Shown: positions 32,957-41,171 of the stretch, piece by piece
How positions within the stretch are numbered: position 1 is the first letter of the stretch
How the letters are laid out: every line of letters starts with the position of its first letter
Assembly (NCBI GenBank): GCA_964242415.1
Contig: CAXTAT010000012.1
Location: 1 to 64,000 of the forward strand
DNA: 64,000 nt
DNA from: DASWOJ01 sp964242415
GTDB lineage: Bacteria > Pseudomonadota > Alphaproteobacteria > Acetobacterales > Acetobacteraceae
Direction: 5' to 3'
Translations under genes and position numbers: made by a program
The notes under the pieces: model-generated
Told to the model about the DNA's origin: nothing
Seen by the model: only the letters and a program-made list of their open reading frames with translations
Databases searched by the model: none

Positions 32957-33970
32957 ATGCCGCTTCCCCCCTGGCGCCCCGAGAGCCTGGCCGACCGCCT
33001 GCCGTTCCTGCGCCGCCGGGCGCTGCTGACCCAGGCCGTCCGCGCCTTCTTCGCCGCGCGCGGCTACACGGAAGTCGAGACATCCTACGCCGTCCCCACG
33101 CCCGGCGAGGAGGTGCACCTGCGGGCCTTCCGCACCGAGCAGGAAACGCCCGGCGGCACCCGCATCCCGCTATGGCTGCACACCAGCCCGGAGCTGGCGA
33201 TGAAGCGGCTGCTGGTGGCCGGCGCCGGGCCGGTGTTCCAACTGGCGCGGGTCTGGCGCAACCGTGAGACAGGCGGAGGCGAGGGCAGCCGCCGCCACCT
33301 CGCCGAGTTCACCATGCTGGAATGGTACCACCCCGGCCTGGGCTTCGACGGCCTGATGGACCAGACGGAGGCCCTGCTGCGCGCCGTGCTGCCGCCCACC
33401 GTCACCAGCGGTGGCGTGCAGACCAGCCTGGCCCGCTTCGAGCGGTTGACCGTGGCAGAGGCGTTCCAGCGCCACGCCGGGGTGGACGTGCTGGCAACGG
33501 CCGGGGACGCCGCCGCGCTCGCCGCCGGCGCCGGGGCCGGGCTGCGGGACGGCGAGGGCTGGGAGGACCTGTTCTTCCGCCTGCTGCTGGAGCGCGTCGA
33601 GCCGCACCTGGGCCGGGCGCACCCGACCTTCCTGACCCACTGGCCCGCCGCCCAGGCCGCCCTGGCCCGGCGCGACCCGGCCGATCCCCGCGTGGCGCTG
33701 CGCTTCGAGCTGTTCCTCTGCGGCATGGAACTGGCCAACGCCTTCGAGGAGCTGACCGATCCCGCCGAGCAGCGCGCCCGCTTCATCGAGGACCGCGCCC
33801 GCCGCCACGCCCTGTATGGACCGGATTGGCCGCTGGACGAGGACTTCCTGGCCGCCCTAGCGCATGGGATGCCGCCGGCGTCCGGCATCGCCCTCGGGTT
33901 CGACCGGCTGGCCATGGCGGCATCCGGTGCGGACCGCATCGGCCAGGTGCAGTGGCTGCCAGAGGGTTGA
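32957..33970 (+). CDS. epmA: EF-P lysine aminoacylase EpmA (PoxA/GenX)
   Basis: 337 residues. A class II aminoacyl-tRNA synthetase core without anticodon domain: ALLTQAVRAFFAARGYTEVET (motif 1), VWRNRETGGGEGSRRHLAEFTMLEWY (motif 2) and SGIALGFDRLAMAASGADRI (motif 3, catalytic Arg). It looks like lysyl-tRNA synthetase but attaches (R)-beta-lysine or lysine to elongation factor P. EF-P and EpmB are not in the window. Apparently transcribed as a leaderless message. A fine full-length copy with no anomaly. Confidence 0.92.
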   Translation: MPLPPWRPESLADRLPFLRRRALLTQAVRAFFAARGYTEVETSYAVPTPGEEVHLRAFRTEQETPGGTRIPLWLHTSPELAMKRLLVAGAGPVFQLARVWRNRETGGGEGSRRHLAEFTMLEWYHPGLGFDGLMDQTEALLRAVLPPTVTSGGVQTSLARFERLTVAEAFQRHAGVDVLATAGDAAALAAGAGAGLRDGEGWEDLFFRLLLERVEPHLGRAHPTFLTHWPAAQAALARRDPADPRVALRFELFLCGMELANAFEELTDPAEQRARFIEDRARRHALYGPDWPLDEDFLAALAHGMPPASGIALGFDRLAMAASGADRIGQVQWLPEG

Positions 33971-34028
33971 CCCCGATGGTTGCCCCCAAATAGTTGACAG
34001 GGCCTGGCGCGTGGACGACCTCTGCCGG

Positions 34029-34400
34029 ATGCGACTGCGCGCTGCCATCGTCTTGCTGCCCCTTGCCGCCGCGGCCTGCGCGACCGGGCCGGACCGCCGG
34101 GTGGTGCTGGCCAGCTTGGTCGGCCAGCCGGAGGCCGAGGCGGTGCGGCAACTGGGCGTCCCGACCCGGACTTACGAGACCGGTGGGCGCAAGTTCATCG
34201 CCTACGACGACCGCCGCGCCGACCTGTTGCCCGGCACGCCGTTCCTGGGCGGCTATGGCGGGTTCGGCTACATCGGCGCGGGCTACGGCTACTTCGGCGG
34301 TTTTCCGCCGCAGGTCATCGAGCGCGGCTGCGAGACGACGCTGGAGGTTGCCAGCGGCCGGGTCGTGTCCTGGGCGCTGCGTGGCGCGGCCTGCAGCTAG
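34029..34400 (+). CDS. Small lipoprotein of unknown function
   Basis: 123 residues from ATG 34029. Type II signal RLRAAIVLLPLAAAACATG with lipobox AAAC (Cys at residue 16). The mature part has VVLASLVGQPEAEAVRQLGVPTR and a Tyr/Gly-rich stretch GGYGGFGYIGAGYGYFGG, then CETTLEVASGRVVSWALRG. This pattern (a small-protein-A-like fold: a conserved Gly-Cys near the end and a GxP loop) resembles outer-membrane lipoproteins of the SmpA/BamE kind only loosely. Its stop overlaps that of the convergent Uma2 gene by two bases. Confidence 0.75.
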   Translation: MRLRAAIVLLPLAAAACATGPDRRVVLASLVGQPEAEAVRQLGVPTRTYETGGRKFIAYDDRRADLLPGTPFLGGYGGFGYIGAGYGYFGGFPPQVIERGCETTLEVASGRVVSWALRGAACS

Positions 34401-34984
34401 GCCGGTTCGGCCTGGGTGTCGGGCAGATCGACGAAGGCGTAAATCTCGGCCAAGGGCAGCGCCAGCCCAAGGCTTTCCAGCCGCAACGTGGCGTCCCGGC
34501 CGCCGATGGCCTCGAACGACCAGGCTCCGCCGGGCAGGCGGCGGTAGATGTGGATGGCGTAGTCGGCTTGGAAGATCTCGACCAACTCCTCGATTCCCTC
34601 GACGGCCTGCATGTGCAGGCGCTTGCGGTCGCAATCGCGCCAGCCGCGGACTTCCGAGGGCGACACGACCTCGAACGCCACGCGCGGATGCTGGCCGCAG
34701 CGGACCATGACATCGGGGATGCGGGCCGTGTTGCGATAAACAGACCGCGGCGTGGCCGCGCTGCCGGTTTCGGGTCGGCACCCCTTGGGCAGGTCGGAGC
34801 GCCGGCTAACAAGTGCCCCAGTCAGGCCAGCCATGATGGCGCCGTGGTCGGACGCCGGCGCTGCGTGCACGATGATCCGCCCGTCCACAAGCTCGTAGCG
34901 CCATGCGTCGCCGAACCGGTGCTGGTCGGTGCTGACGAATTCCTCGGCAGTCCACGGGTGGTCCAGCTTCAGCGCTACCGCCAT
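34397..34984 (-). CDS. Uma2 family putative endonuclease (DUF820)
   Basis: 195 residues from ATG 34984 with AAGGAG upstream. Restriction-endonuclease-like (PD-(D/E)XK) fold: WTAEEFVSTDQ, YELVDGRIIVHAAPASDHG, then the catalytic core RIPDVMVRC and VAFEVVSPSEVRGWRDCDRKRLHM, in which Asp, Glu and Lys are in place. Family members occur widely, often in many copies, and their target is unproven. No toxin-antitoxin partner or transposase is seen beside it. It is convergent with the lipoprotein. Confidence 0.85.
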   Translation of the reverse strand: MAVALKLDHPWTAEEFVSTDQHRFGDAWRYELVDGRIIVHAAPASDHGAIMAGLTGALVSRRSDLPKGCRPETGSAATPRSVYRNTARIPDVMVRCGQHPRVAFEVVSPSEVRGWRDCDRKRLHMQAVEGIEELVEIFQADYAIHIYRRLPGGAWSFEAIGGRDATLRLESLGLALPLAEIYAFVDLPDTQAEPA

Positions 34985-35155
34985 GCAACTGCTCCTTGCC
35001 GCATCGTGCCTTCCCGCCTTGCCCCTGGTTCAGCTAAGCCGATGGCCTCCCTGCATCCTATCACAATAGCGGCGAAAGGAACGCACGGCCTTGCAGCCGC
35101 GCTGCCCAGTGCATGACGTCTCCGCCATATCGCCGTCTTGGCCGGACCGGCCTTG

Positions 35156-35821
35156 TCAGGGAAGCGCCGCCGCGATCGCCGCGTTCATCGCCCGCACCCC
35201 CGCCGCCGGCCCGTCCGGATGCCCCCACACAGCGCCGACAACCGCCAGGAAACCGGCCCCTGCCTGCACCAGCGGCGCGCAGTTCGCCGGCGTGATGCCG
35301 CCGATGGCGACGCAGGGCAGCTCCATCAGCTCGCTCCACCAGGCGATGATCTCGGGGTCGGCCCGTGTCGGCGCGTCCTTCGTGCTGGTCGGAAAAAAGG
35401 CGCCGAACGCCACGTAATCCGCGCCGGCCTCCCCGGCCAGCATCGCCAGGTCCCGGCTGTCATGGCACGTCACGCCCAGCGTCCGGTCCGGGCCGATCAG
35501 GCGGCGCGCCTCCGCCGCCGGGGTGTCGGTCTGGCCGACATGCACGCCGTCGCACCCGGTTGCCGCCACCAGGTCCGCCCGGTCGTTCAGCAGGAACGCC
35601 GCCCCGCGGGACTGCGCCACCGGCCGCAGGGCGTCGATGGCCCGGCGCCAGGCCGCGTCGCCGGCCGGCGTGTCGTCCGGCCCCTTCAAGCGGAGCTGCA
35701 CCGCCGCCACGTCCCCTGCATCCAGCGCACGGGCCAGCGTGTCGGCGAACTCCGGCCCGATCGAGGCCGGCGTGACCAGGTAAAGCCGGCAGGGATCGGC
35801 CGGCGGCTCCGCCCCGCTCAT
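35156..35821 (-). CDS. thiE: Thiamine phosphate synthase
   Basis: 221 residues from ATG 35821. TIM barrel with LYLVTPASIGPEFADTL, AVQLRLKGPD (diphosphate/Lys region), FLLNDRADLVAATGCDGVHVGQTD, GVTCHDSRDLAMLAGEAGADYVAFGAFFPTSTK and AIGGITPANCAPLVQAGAGFLAV. Joins HMP-PP with the thiazole phosphate to thiamine phosphate. No TPP riboswitch motif was found in the 310 bases upstream. The HMP kinase gene thiD lies 20 kb away in this window, so thiamine genes are dispersed here. The QLRLK form rather than the usual QLREK hints at the diverged alphaproteobacterial subgroup. Confidence 0.88.
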   Translation of the reverse strand: MSGAEPPADPCRLYLVTPASIGPEFADTLARALDAGDVAAVQLRLKGPDDTPAGDAAWRRAIDALRPVAQSRGAAFLLNDRADLVAATGCDGVHVGQTDTPAAEARRLIGPDRTLGVTCHDSRDLAMLAGEAGADYVAFGAFFPTSTKDAPTRADPEIIAWWSELMELPCVAIGGITPANCAPLVQAGAGFLAVVGAVWGHPDGPAAGVRAMNAAIAAALP

Positions 35822-36131
35822 CCGGGGGCCGTCATCGGCAAGTCCCACTTCGTGGGCTTTGGCCGGGTGATGGCGCAATCACCTTGCCCAACAGTGCCCC
35901 AACATCCTTCTTGGGCGGCTGCAAGGTATTGCGGCCCATGATGCTGCCGCCGGCGCCGCCTTGGGCAGTCGTCGAAGATGGCTTTGACTGCTGGCGTGAC
36001 TCGCATGGGACTCCCTGGCCGGCGCTGCTCCGTTGCTCGCGGCTTAGCCGATGGCCGTACGGCTGTCACCGCCAGGTCGGAGCATCACAGGGACGCACGG
36101 CGACGCTGAACCTGCACGGCGAATGCTGTGG
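35822..36131. other. Intergenic region without recognised feature
   Basis: 310 bases between thiE and the next gene on the same strand. A short hairpin CCCAC-TTC-GTGGG (35844-35856) is the only structure noticed; no promoter, riboswitch or open frame could be supported. Confidence 0.5.
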
Positions 36132-36524
36132 CTAGGGCGAGCCAAGCCATTCCGTCAATCGACGCCCCGCGCCCGGTTCGGCCAGGTCGAGGGCAGCGGG
36201 CGCCTGGTCGAGCAGTTGCGCTCCCTGCATTGCGGCCCGGGCGGCGATGCCGTTCCACGCCGGGCAGGGCAGCAGCACCAGCCGTCGGCAGCCCAGGCCA
36301 AGGGCCTCCAACACCCGCCCCGGCGCATCGCCGCAGTCCAGCATGTCAGGGGCGTCCCTGCCGGGATGCTCTGCCAACGCCTGCGCGACCAGCGCACGCC
36401 ACCATCCGCACCCTGCATAGGACGCGGCCCCAATGGCGGACAGTAGCGTGACCGGGCGGCCCGGCGCCAGGGCCAAGCGCGCATGGGGCAGCCCGTGAAT
36501 CAGGATGGCTGGCGGCAGGCTCAT
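36132..36524 (-). CDS. Conserved hypothetical protein
   Basis: 130 residues from ATG 36524. Sequence begins SLPPAILIHGLPHARLALAP and has GAASYAGCGWWRALVAQAL and LVLLPCPAWNGIAARAAM, ending RRLTEWLGSP. The alternating hydrophobic strands and helices look like a small alpha/beta protein; two Cys (GCGWW, LLPCPAW) may be functional. No family recognised. It precedes thiE on the same strand at 310 bases and is divergent from the zapA cluster. Confidence 0.6.
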   Translation of the reverse strand: MSLPPAILIHGLPHARLALAPGRPVTLLSAIGAASYAGCGWWRALVAQALAEHPGRDAPDMLDCGDAPGRVLEALGLGCRRLVLLPCPAWNGIAARAAMQGAQLLDQAPAALDLAEPGAGRRLTEWLGSP

Positions 36525-36576
36525 GCTTGACCCTCAAACGGTTACAGGCGAAACGTGCAACACGAAATCAGGAACG

Positions 36577-36786
36577 ATGCAGAGAATCGGGATGAGCGGA
36601 CCGCCGGAGGACCCCGATGCCCAAGACCCCGCCCAACGTCTGCAGGCGGCGCTGGACCGCATCGCCCATCTGATGGAGGCCCGGTCGATGACCGCGCCGG
36701 CTGCAACCCCTGCTCCCACCGATCCCGCCGTGCTGCAGCGCCTGGACAGCTTGATCCTGCAACTGCGCGGAGCCTTGGACGAATGA
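36577..36786 (+). CDS. Small helical protein upstream of zapA
   Basis: 69 residues from ATG 36577 (AGGA lies four bases before); an ATG at 36592 is an alternative. Acidic/Pro N-terminus, then a predicted coiled-coil-like helix DPAQRLQAALDRIAHLMEAR, a Pro/Ala/Thr linker and a second helix VLQRLDSLILQLRGALDE. Alphaproteobacteria often carry a short coiled-coil gene in front of zapA, so a cell-division role is a reasonable guess, but no family is assigned. Ends 28 bases before zapA. Confidence 0.65.
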   Translation: MQRIGMSGPPEDPDAQDPAQRLQAALDRIAHLMEARSMTAPAATPAPTDPAVLQRLDSLILQLRGALDE

Positions 36787-36814
36787 CGCACTGGATGAAC
36801 AAGGAGGCGCGGCG

Positions 36815-37156
36815 ATGGCGCAACTCAGCCTGAAGCTCAACGGCTACGCATACACGGTCGGCTGCGAGGACGGCCAGGAGGGGCACCTGCGCGCCATGGC
36901 CGCACAGGTCGAGTCGCGCATCGCCCGCATCAAGGCGCTTGGCGGCCAGAGCGGGGAGGTCCGCCTGCTGATGCTGGCCGCCCTGCTGATGGCGGACGAG
37001 CTGTACGACATGACGCTCGACCTCGCCGAGGCCCGCACGGGGGAACGCGCCTTGCCCGCCCCGCCACCCCCCGCCGAGCCGGCCATCGACCACGACATGC
37101 TGGTCCGTCTCGCCAGCCGCGCGGAGGAGATTGCGGCAGCGATGGAGCGGCCCTAG
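36815..37156 (+). CDS. zapA: Cell division protein ZapA
   Basis: 113 residues. N-terminal dimer domain QLSLKLNGYAYTVGCEDGQEGHLRAMAAQV followed by SRIARIKALGGQSGEVRLLMLAALLMADELYD, the ZapA helix signature, and a Pro-rich linker before the last helix. ZapA cross-links FtsZ filaments at the division ring. Position directly before the 6S RNA and 5-formyl-THF cyclo-ligase is the classic proteobacterial order and supports both calls. The stop codon TAG is part of the 6S RNA -10 box. Confidence 0.93.
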   Translation: MAQLSLKLNGYAYTVGCEDGQEGHLRAMAAQVESRIARIKALGGQSGEVRLLMLAALLMADELYDMTLDLAEARTGERALPAPPPPAEPAIDHDMLVRLASRAEEIAAAMERP

Positions 37157-37159
37157 ATA
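37131..37159 (+). promoter_or_regulatory. Promoter of 6S RNA, overlapping the end of zapA
   Basis: TTGCGG (37131-37136), 17-base spacer, TAGATA (37154-37159). The -10 box starts on the zapA stop codon. Transcription would begin about 37165-37167, matching the base of the predicted 6S closing stem. Confidence 0.6.
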
Positions 37160-37325
37160 GGGGCTGGAGCTGCCCGGTTCGTCAGGTAATTCACCCCCAG
37201 GGCCAATAAGCACTCTCCCGGGAGCTGGCGCTGCCATGATCGTGGTCATGGTACCCGGCGCCCACCTGCGCAAGCAGGCCTTGGGAGGGTGATACGCCAA
37301 CGGCCAGGGCGGCTCCACCAGTTCT
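37160..37325 (+). ncRNA. ssrS: 6S RNA
   Basis: Found by position (between zapA and the 5-formyl-THF cyclo-ligase gene) and by structure. The ends pair as a closing stem: CTGGAGCTGCCC (37164-37175) with GGGCGGCTCCACCAG (37308-37322). Inside, GGCC/GGCC and CACTCTCCC with GGGAGGGTG flank the open central bubble, and the middle (GGAGCTGGCGC...CCTGCGCAAGCAGG) folds into the terminal stem-loops. Length near 160 bases is normal. 6S RNA mimics an open promoter and binds the sigma-70 holoenzyme in stationary phase. Exact ends are estimated. Confidence 0.85.
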
Positions 37326-37427
37326 CACGGTCAGGCTCCTGCAGGCCCGGCAGTTGCCGGGACCGGGGATGCCAGCATAGGGCCAGGGCCGGGCGCCCCC
37401 ATTGTCGGGCGGGGGCAACATGACGCC

Positions 37428-37994
37428 ATGAACCCCAAGCGCACCCTCCGTACCACCATGCTGGCCGCCCGCAACGCCTGCGACCCTGCCCTCGGCGCCC
37501 GCCTGGCCGGTCACCTGCTGGCCAGCGGCATCCTGGAACGGCTGCTGCCCGTGCCCGGGCAGGCCATCGCGGGATTTTGGCCGATGGGAACCGAGATCGA
37601 CATCCGTCCCCTGCTGCACGCCCTGGCCAGCCGCGGCCACCCCGTCCTGCTGCCTGCCACCCCGCCCCGCGGCCAGCCGTTGGCCTTCCGCCGCTGGCGT
37701 CCGGGCGATGCGCTGCTCCCGGACCGCTTCGGCACGGTTGCGCCGCACGGCGAGCCGGGCGTGCCCGATGCGCTGCTGGTGCCCTTGCTGGCCTGGGACG
37801 CCTGCGGCCACCGGCTGGGCTATGGCGGCGGCTACTACGACCGCACGCTGGCGGCGTTGCCGGGCCGGCGGGCCATCGGCTGCGCCTATGCGATGCAGCA
37901 GGTGGACCGGGTGCCCGCCGGCCCGCACGACGTGCCGCTCGATGCCGTAGCGACGGAGTGCGGCGTGACCGTGTTCAGGACGTGGCCAGGCTGC
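37428..37994 (+). CDS. 5-formyltetrahydrofolate cyclo-ligase, 3' end lost in the scaffold gap
   Basis: 189 codons are visible before the run of N. Family motifs: KRTLRTTMLAARNACDPA at the N-terminus (Lys/Arg for ATP), GFWPMGTEIDIRPLL, and the C-terminal GYGGGYYDRTLAAL phosphate-binding motif, then DAVATECGVTVFRTWPG, which is close to the usual C-terminus. Probably only a few residues are missing. Converts 5-formyl-THF to 5,10-methenyl-THF. Companion of zapA and 6S RNA, as in E. coli (ygfA). Confidence 0.9.
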
Positions 37995-38094
37995 NNNNNN
38001 NNNNNNNNNNNNNNNNNNNNNNNNNNNNNNNNNNNNNNNNNNNNNNNNNNNNNNNNNNNNNNNNNNNNNNNNNNNNNNNNNNNNNNNNNNNNNN
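37995..38094. other. Assembly gap of 100 N
   Basis: Exactly 100 N, the conventional length for a gap of unknown size. It begins at the end of the cyclo-ligase gene and ends in a 15-base tandem repeat, so the repeat is the likely cause. The real missing length is unknown. Confidence 0.95.
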
Positions 38095-38165
38095 CGATGA
38101 CGGGACTGCCGATGACGGGACTGCCGATGACGGGACTGCCGATGACGGGACTGCCGATGACGGGG
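38095..38165. repeat. 15-base tandem repeat at the gap edge
   Basis: Four exact copies of CGATGACGGGACTGC followed by a partial fifth, encoding VIGSP repeats on the minus strand at the end of the DUF4214 protein. The array begins directly at the N run and probably continued into it. Confidence 0.95.
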
Positions 38166-39664
38166 ATGATGCCGAGCTGCGGTGCAAGGTCGGTGTTGTA
38201 GCCGCTGGCGCTGCGTGCCCCGGCCGCCTGGGCCATCAGGTTGATGTGCTCCTGGCCGTCGGAGAACGAGGCGAGCAGGCCCGCCCGGCTGAGCTGGCCC
38301 GATGCCAACCCGTTGACGTACAACGCCTCCCCGGCCGCATCCGGCGCGCGGTGCAGGGTGTTCTGGTATAGCCCATCGACCAGCGCCTGGTTCGACGGGG
38401 ACGCGCCGTAGCGGTTGGCGAACTCCGGCGAGGCTAGGAAGGACAGCGCCGCCTGCTGGATGGTCGTGCCGTTGATGATCGCGGTGGTGAACAGGTCGAA
38501 GCCGGCCGGGTCGGCGCCGCGGCCGAACGCGGCGTCATACAGCCGCGCCACCTGCGCCTCGTCGGTGGCGGCGTAGGTCACGTTGGGGTTGCTGTTCAGG
38601 TAGCCCCGGGCCTCGTCGCCGTCGGCGAACCCGGCCAGCAGTGCGCTCCGGCTGTTGCCGGCGTCCAGCACGGCCACGAAGTTCTGCACGCCTGCGGCGT
38701 CGCCAGCACGGCCGAGGACATTCTGATACAGGGCATTCACGAAGCCTGTATTGGACAGGTTGCCGTAAAGCTTGGCGTACTCGGCCGAGGAGGTGAAGCC
38801 GGCGGCGACCTGCGCGAGCGACTCTCCGCTTCGCAGGGCGGCATATTGCTGCATCAGCCCGGCGCCGTCGGCAGTGCGGCCGAGGGCGGCGACATACAGC
38901 CGCGCCACCTGGTGCTCGGCCAACTCCTGGTCGGACAGCGCCGCCACCCCGGCGTCGCGCAACAGGGCGACGTCGAGTGGCTGGATCGTGCCGGCGCCTT
39001 GGGTGGTGGTGTCCACGGCCTGCCCGTTGCCGACCGTGGTGGTGCCGGGGTCCGCACCGAGCACCGGCACTGGACCGCCATAGACGGCCTCGGCATTCGG
39101 GCCGTTGAACGTCGTCACGAAGTCGGGCGTGAATGAGACGTATTTGACGCTGCCGTCATACAGCGAAAACCGCCGGAAGATCTGCACGGCTGAACCGCCG
39201 CCGAAGTTTGCGAGGTTGTTGTCGTCCAGGGCCCGGATGCCGAACTGGTGGCCCAGCTCCCGCTCGATGGGCGCCACCGCATTCGCGAGGGACATCGACC
39301 CATTGAGGTAGCCGGGATTGAGATAGAGGGTGCCCGGAACGGCCGGGCCGACGCCGCGCCCGGTCAGCGCAAGGCCAAGCCGCTGGCCAAACTGCGACAC
39401 ACTGTAGGGGCCGGACTGACCGACGACCACGTCGTTGACTGAAAGGTTGAAGCCTGCAGAAGGCCCAGGAGCGGGATACTGAAGCGACGCATCCGCCGGC
39501 TGCGACGGCGCCTGAAACGACACGTTGATGGTGTAGGTGCCGGTCGTGTAGTCGAAGTGCTGGAGCCACCCGGCGAAAGCCTGTTGCACAACGGCCTGAA
39601 CCGCCCCAGCCGATGCACCGGCATCACCCGGGTTGGCGAACTGCACGTTCAGCGTCGCGGCCAT
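38095..39664 (-). CDS. DUF4214 repeat protein with degenerate metalloprotease-like N-terminus; C-terminus lost in the gap
   Basis: At least 523 residues from ATG 39664, no signal peptide. The first ~230 residues resemble a secreted zinc-protease-like fold but carry IERELGHQFGIRALDD where a zincin would have HExxH: the first His is Arg, so catalysis is unlikely. Then come DUF4214 units (for example VARLYVAALGRTADGAGLMQQYAAL, VNALYQNVLGRAGDAAGVQNFVAVL, LVDGLYQNTLHRAPDAAGEALY). The visible C-terminus is a VIGSP pentapeptide tandem running into the gap. DUF4214 proteins are often type I-secreted surface proteins; that is suggested, not shown, here. Confidence 0.8.
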
Positions 39665-40291
39665 AACGGCTTCTCCCGACTTTGTTCGCGAAGGCTCAGA
39701 GGCTGGGATGGTTGCCCGGCATGGGGCTGCACATCACGATCACGCCGGTTCGACGGATGCTGGCGGCGCAGCCTGGCTGACATGCCCCTGTGCCGCATCC
39801 AGGAGCTGCGTGGCGGCTGCCTGGGCTGGGATGGATGATGGCATGCGGCCTGGAACAAGGCATCTGGATTCGGCTGCCACGCTTCTCACAAACTGTGACA
39901 AGACGTCCGGCACGAATTAAGCGGCCCGAACAAACTCTTCTGCGGCCCAGGATGCCGCCGCGCAGCAACGTCGAGAGTCCAATCATGGACCGACCGCACC
40001 GGCTCCCTCCACCTCCGGGAGAGGGTTGGGGTGAGGGAGGCCGCCAGCGCCAAACCCGGAGTTTTTGACGGTGGATTCGTTCTCGCACGGGCAGATCAGG
40101 CCCTTGCCGCCTCCCTCACCCCGGCCCTCTCCCGAAGGCAAAGGGAGCAGGCGGCATCCCCGAACCAGATGCGATCACCCTGCATCCAGGCTTGCGCTCG
40201 ACCCAGCCCGGCGGCACATGCGCGGAAGCCGAGGCCGGGCGGCCTCCGCCAAGCCCGCCCCCCTCCGCCCCTGATGGAAAGCAGCCCAACA
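39665..40291. other. Intergenic region holding repeat copy C
   Basis: 627 bases between the DUF4214 start and ymdB, which are divergent. The first third is Gly/Ala-rich-looking but has no supported gene; a CACAAACTGTG dyad lies at 39889-39899; the repeat occupies 40001-40150. No convincing promoter was found for either gene. Confidence 0.5.
40001..40150. repeat. Paired-arm CCCTCTCCC repeat, copy C
   Basis: Left arm GGCTCCCTCCACCTCCGGGA continuing GAGGGTTGGGGTGAGGGAGG, right arm GCCTCCCTCACCCCGGCCCT ending CCGAAGGCAAAGGGAG. The most diverged of the six: its outermost hairpins are eroded, but arm-to-arm complementarity is kept. Spacer about 75 bases. Confidence 0.8.
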
Positions 40292-41107
40292 ATGCGCATC
40301 CTGTTCCTCGGCGACGTCGTCGGCCGCGCCGGCCGCGACGCCGTGGCCGCCGGCCTGCCCAAGCTCCGTGCCGACCTGCACGCCGACCTGGTCGTGGTGA
40401 ACGGCGAGAACGCCAGCCACGGCTTCGGCCTGGCGCCCGACATGGCCGAGGCCATCCTGGCCGCCGGCGCCGACGCCATCACGCTCGGCAACCACGCCTG
40501 GGACCGCAAGGAGCTGATCCCCTACATCGCGCAGCAGCCGCGGGTGGTGCGCCCGCTGAACTTCCCACCGGGAACGCCCGGGGCCGGGTCGGTGGTGGTC
40601 GATCTGCAGGACGGCCGCAAGGCGCTGGTGCTGAACGCCATGGGCCGGCTGTTCATGGACGCGCTGGACTGCCCGTTCCGCGGCACGGCGGAGCTGCTGT
40701 CGCGCTACAAGCTGGGCGCCAGCGTCGCCGCGGTCGTCGCCGACTTCCACGCCGAGGCCACCAGCGAGAAGATGGCGTATGGCCACAGCTTCGACGGCTC
40801 GATGTCCTTGGTGGTCGGCACCCACACCCACTGCCCTACCAGCGACCACCAGGTCTTGCCCGGCGGCACCGCCTACCAGTCCGACGCCGGCATGTGCGGC
40901 GACTACGACAGCGTGATCGGCATGACCAAGGAGGGCAGCGCCGCCCGCTTCTGGCGCAAGACGCCCGGCGAGCGGCTCGGCCCCGCGGACGGCCCGGCCA
41001 CGCTGTCCGGCGTGTTCGTGGTGACCGACGACGCCACCGGCCTGGCCCGCAGCGTCGAGGCGGTGCGGCAGGGCGGGCGGCTGTCCCAGGCGATGCCGCA
41101 ATGCTAA
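40292..41107 (+). CDS. YmdB-type metallophosphoesterase (TIGR00282)
   Basis: 271 residues from ATG 40292. Motifs in order: MRILFLGDVVGRAGRDAV (metal Asp), LVVVNGENASHGFGL, ITLGNHAWDRKEL (GNH), LNAMGRLFMDALDCPF, FHAEATSEKMAYGHSFDG and VVGTHTHCPTSDHQVLPGGTAYQSDAGMCGDYDSVIGM. The family shows 2',3'-cyclic nucleotide phosphodiesterase activity in Bacillus and Deinococcus relatives; in alphaproteobacteria it usually precedes yebC and ruvC, as here. Divergent from the DUF4214 gene. Confidence 0.92.
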   Translation: MRILFLGDVVGRAGRDAVAAGLPKLRADLHADLVVVNGENASHGFGLAPDMAEAILAAGADAITLGNHAWDRKELIPYIAQQPRVVRPLNFPPGTPGAGSVVVDLQDGRKALVLNAMGRLFMDALDCPFRGTAELLSRYKLGASVAAVVADFHAEATSEKMAYGHSFDGSMSLVVGTHTHCPTSDHQVLPGGTAYQSDAGMCGDYDSVIGMTKEGSAARFWRKTPGERLGPADGPATLSGVFVVTDDATGLARSVEAVRQGGRLSQAMPQC

Positions 41108-41171
41108 CCTGCCCGAGTCGCTGCCCAAGCCGGCGACAGGTTAACCACCGCTTCAACACGGGACCGCAGCC

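Noticed and set aside
35822..36131. Search for a TPP riboswitch upstream of thiE
   Set aside because: The conserved CTGAGA and GATGAG-type motifs were not found on the minus strand.
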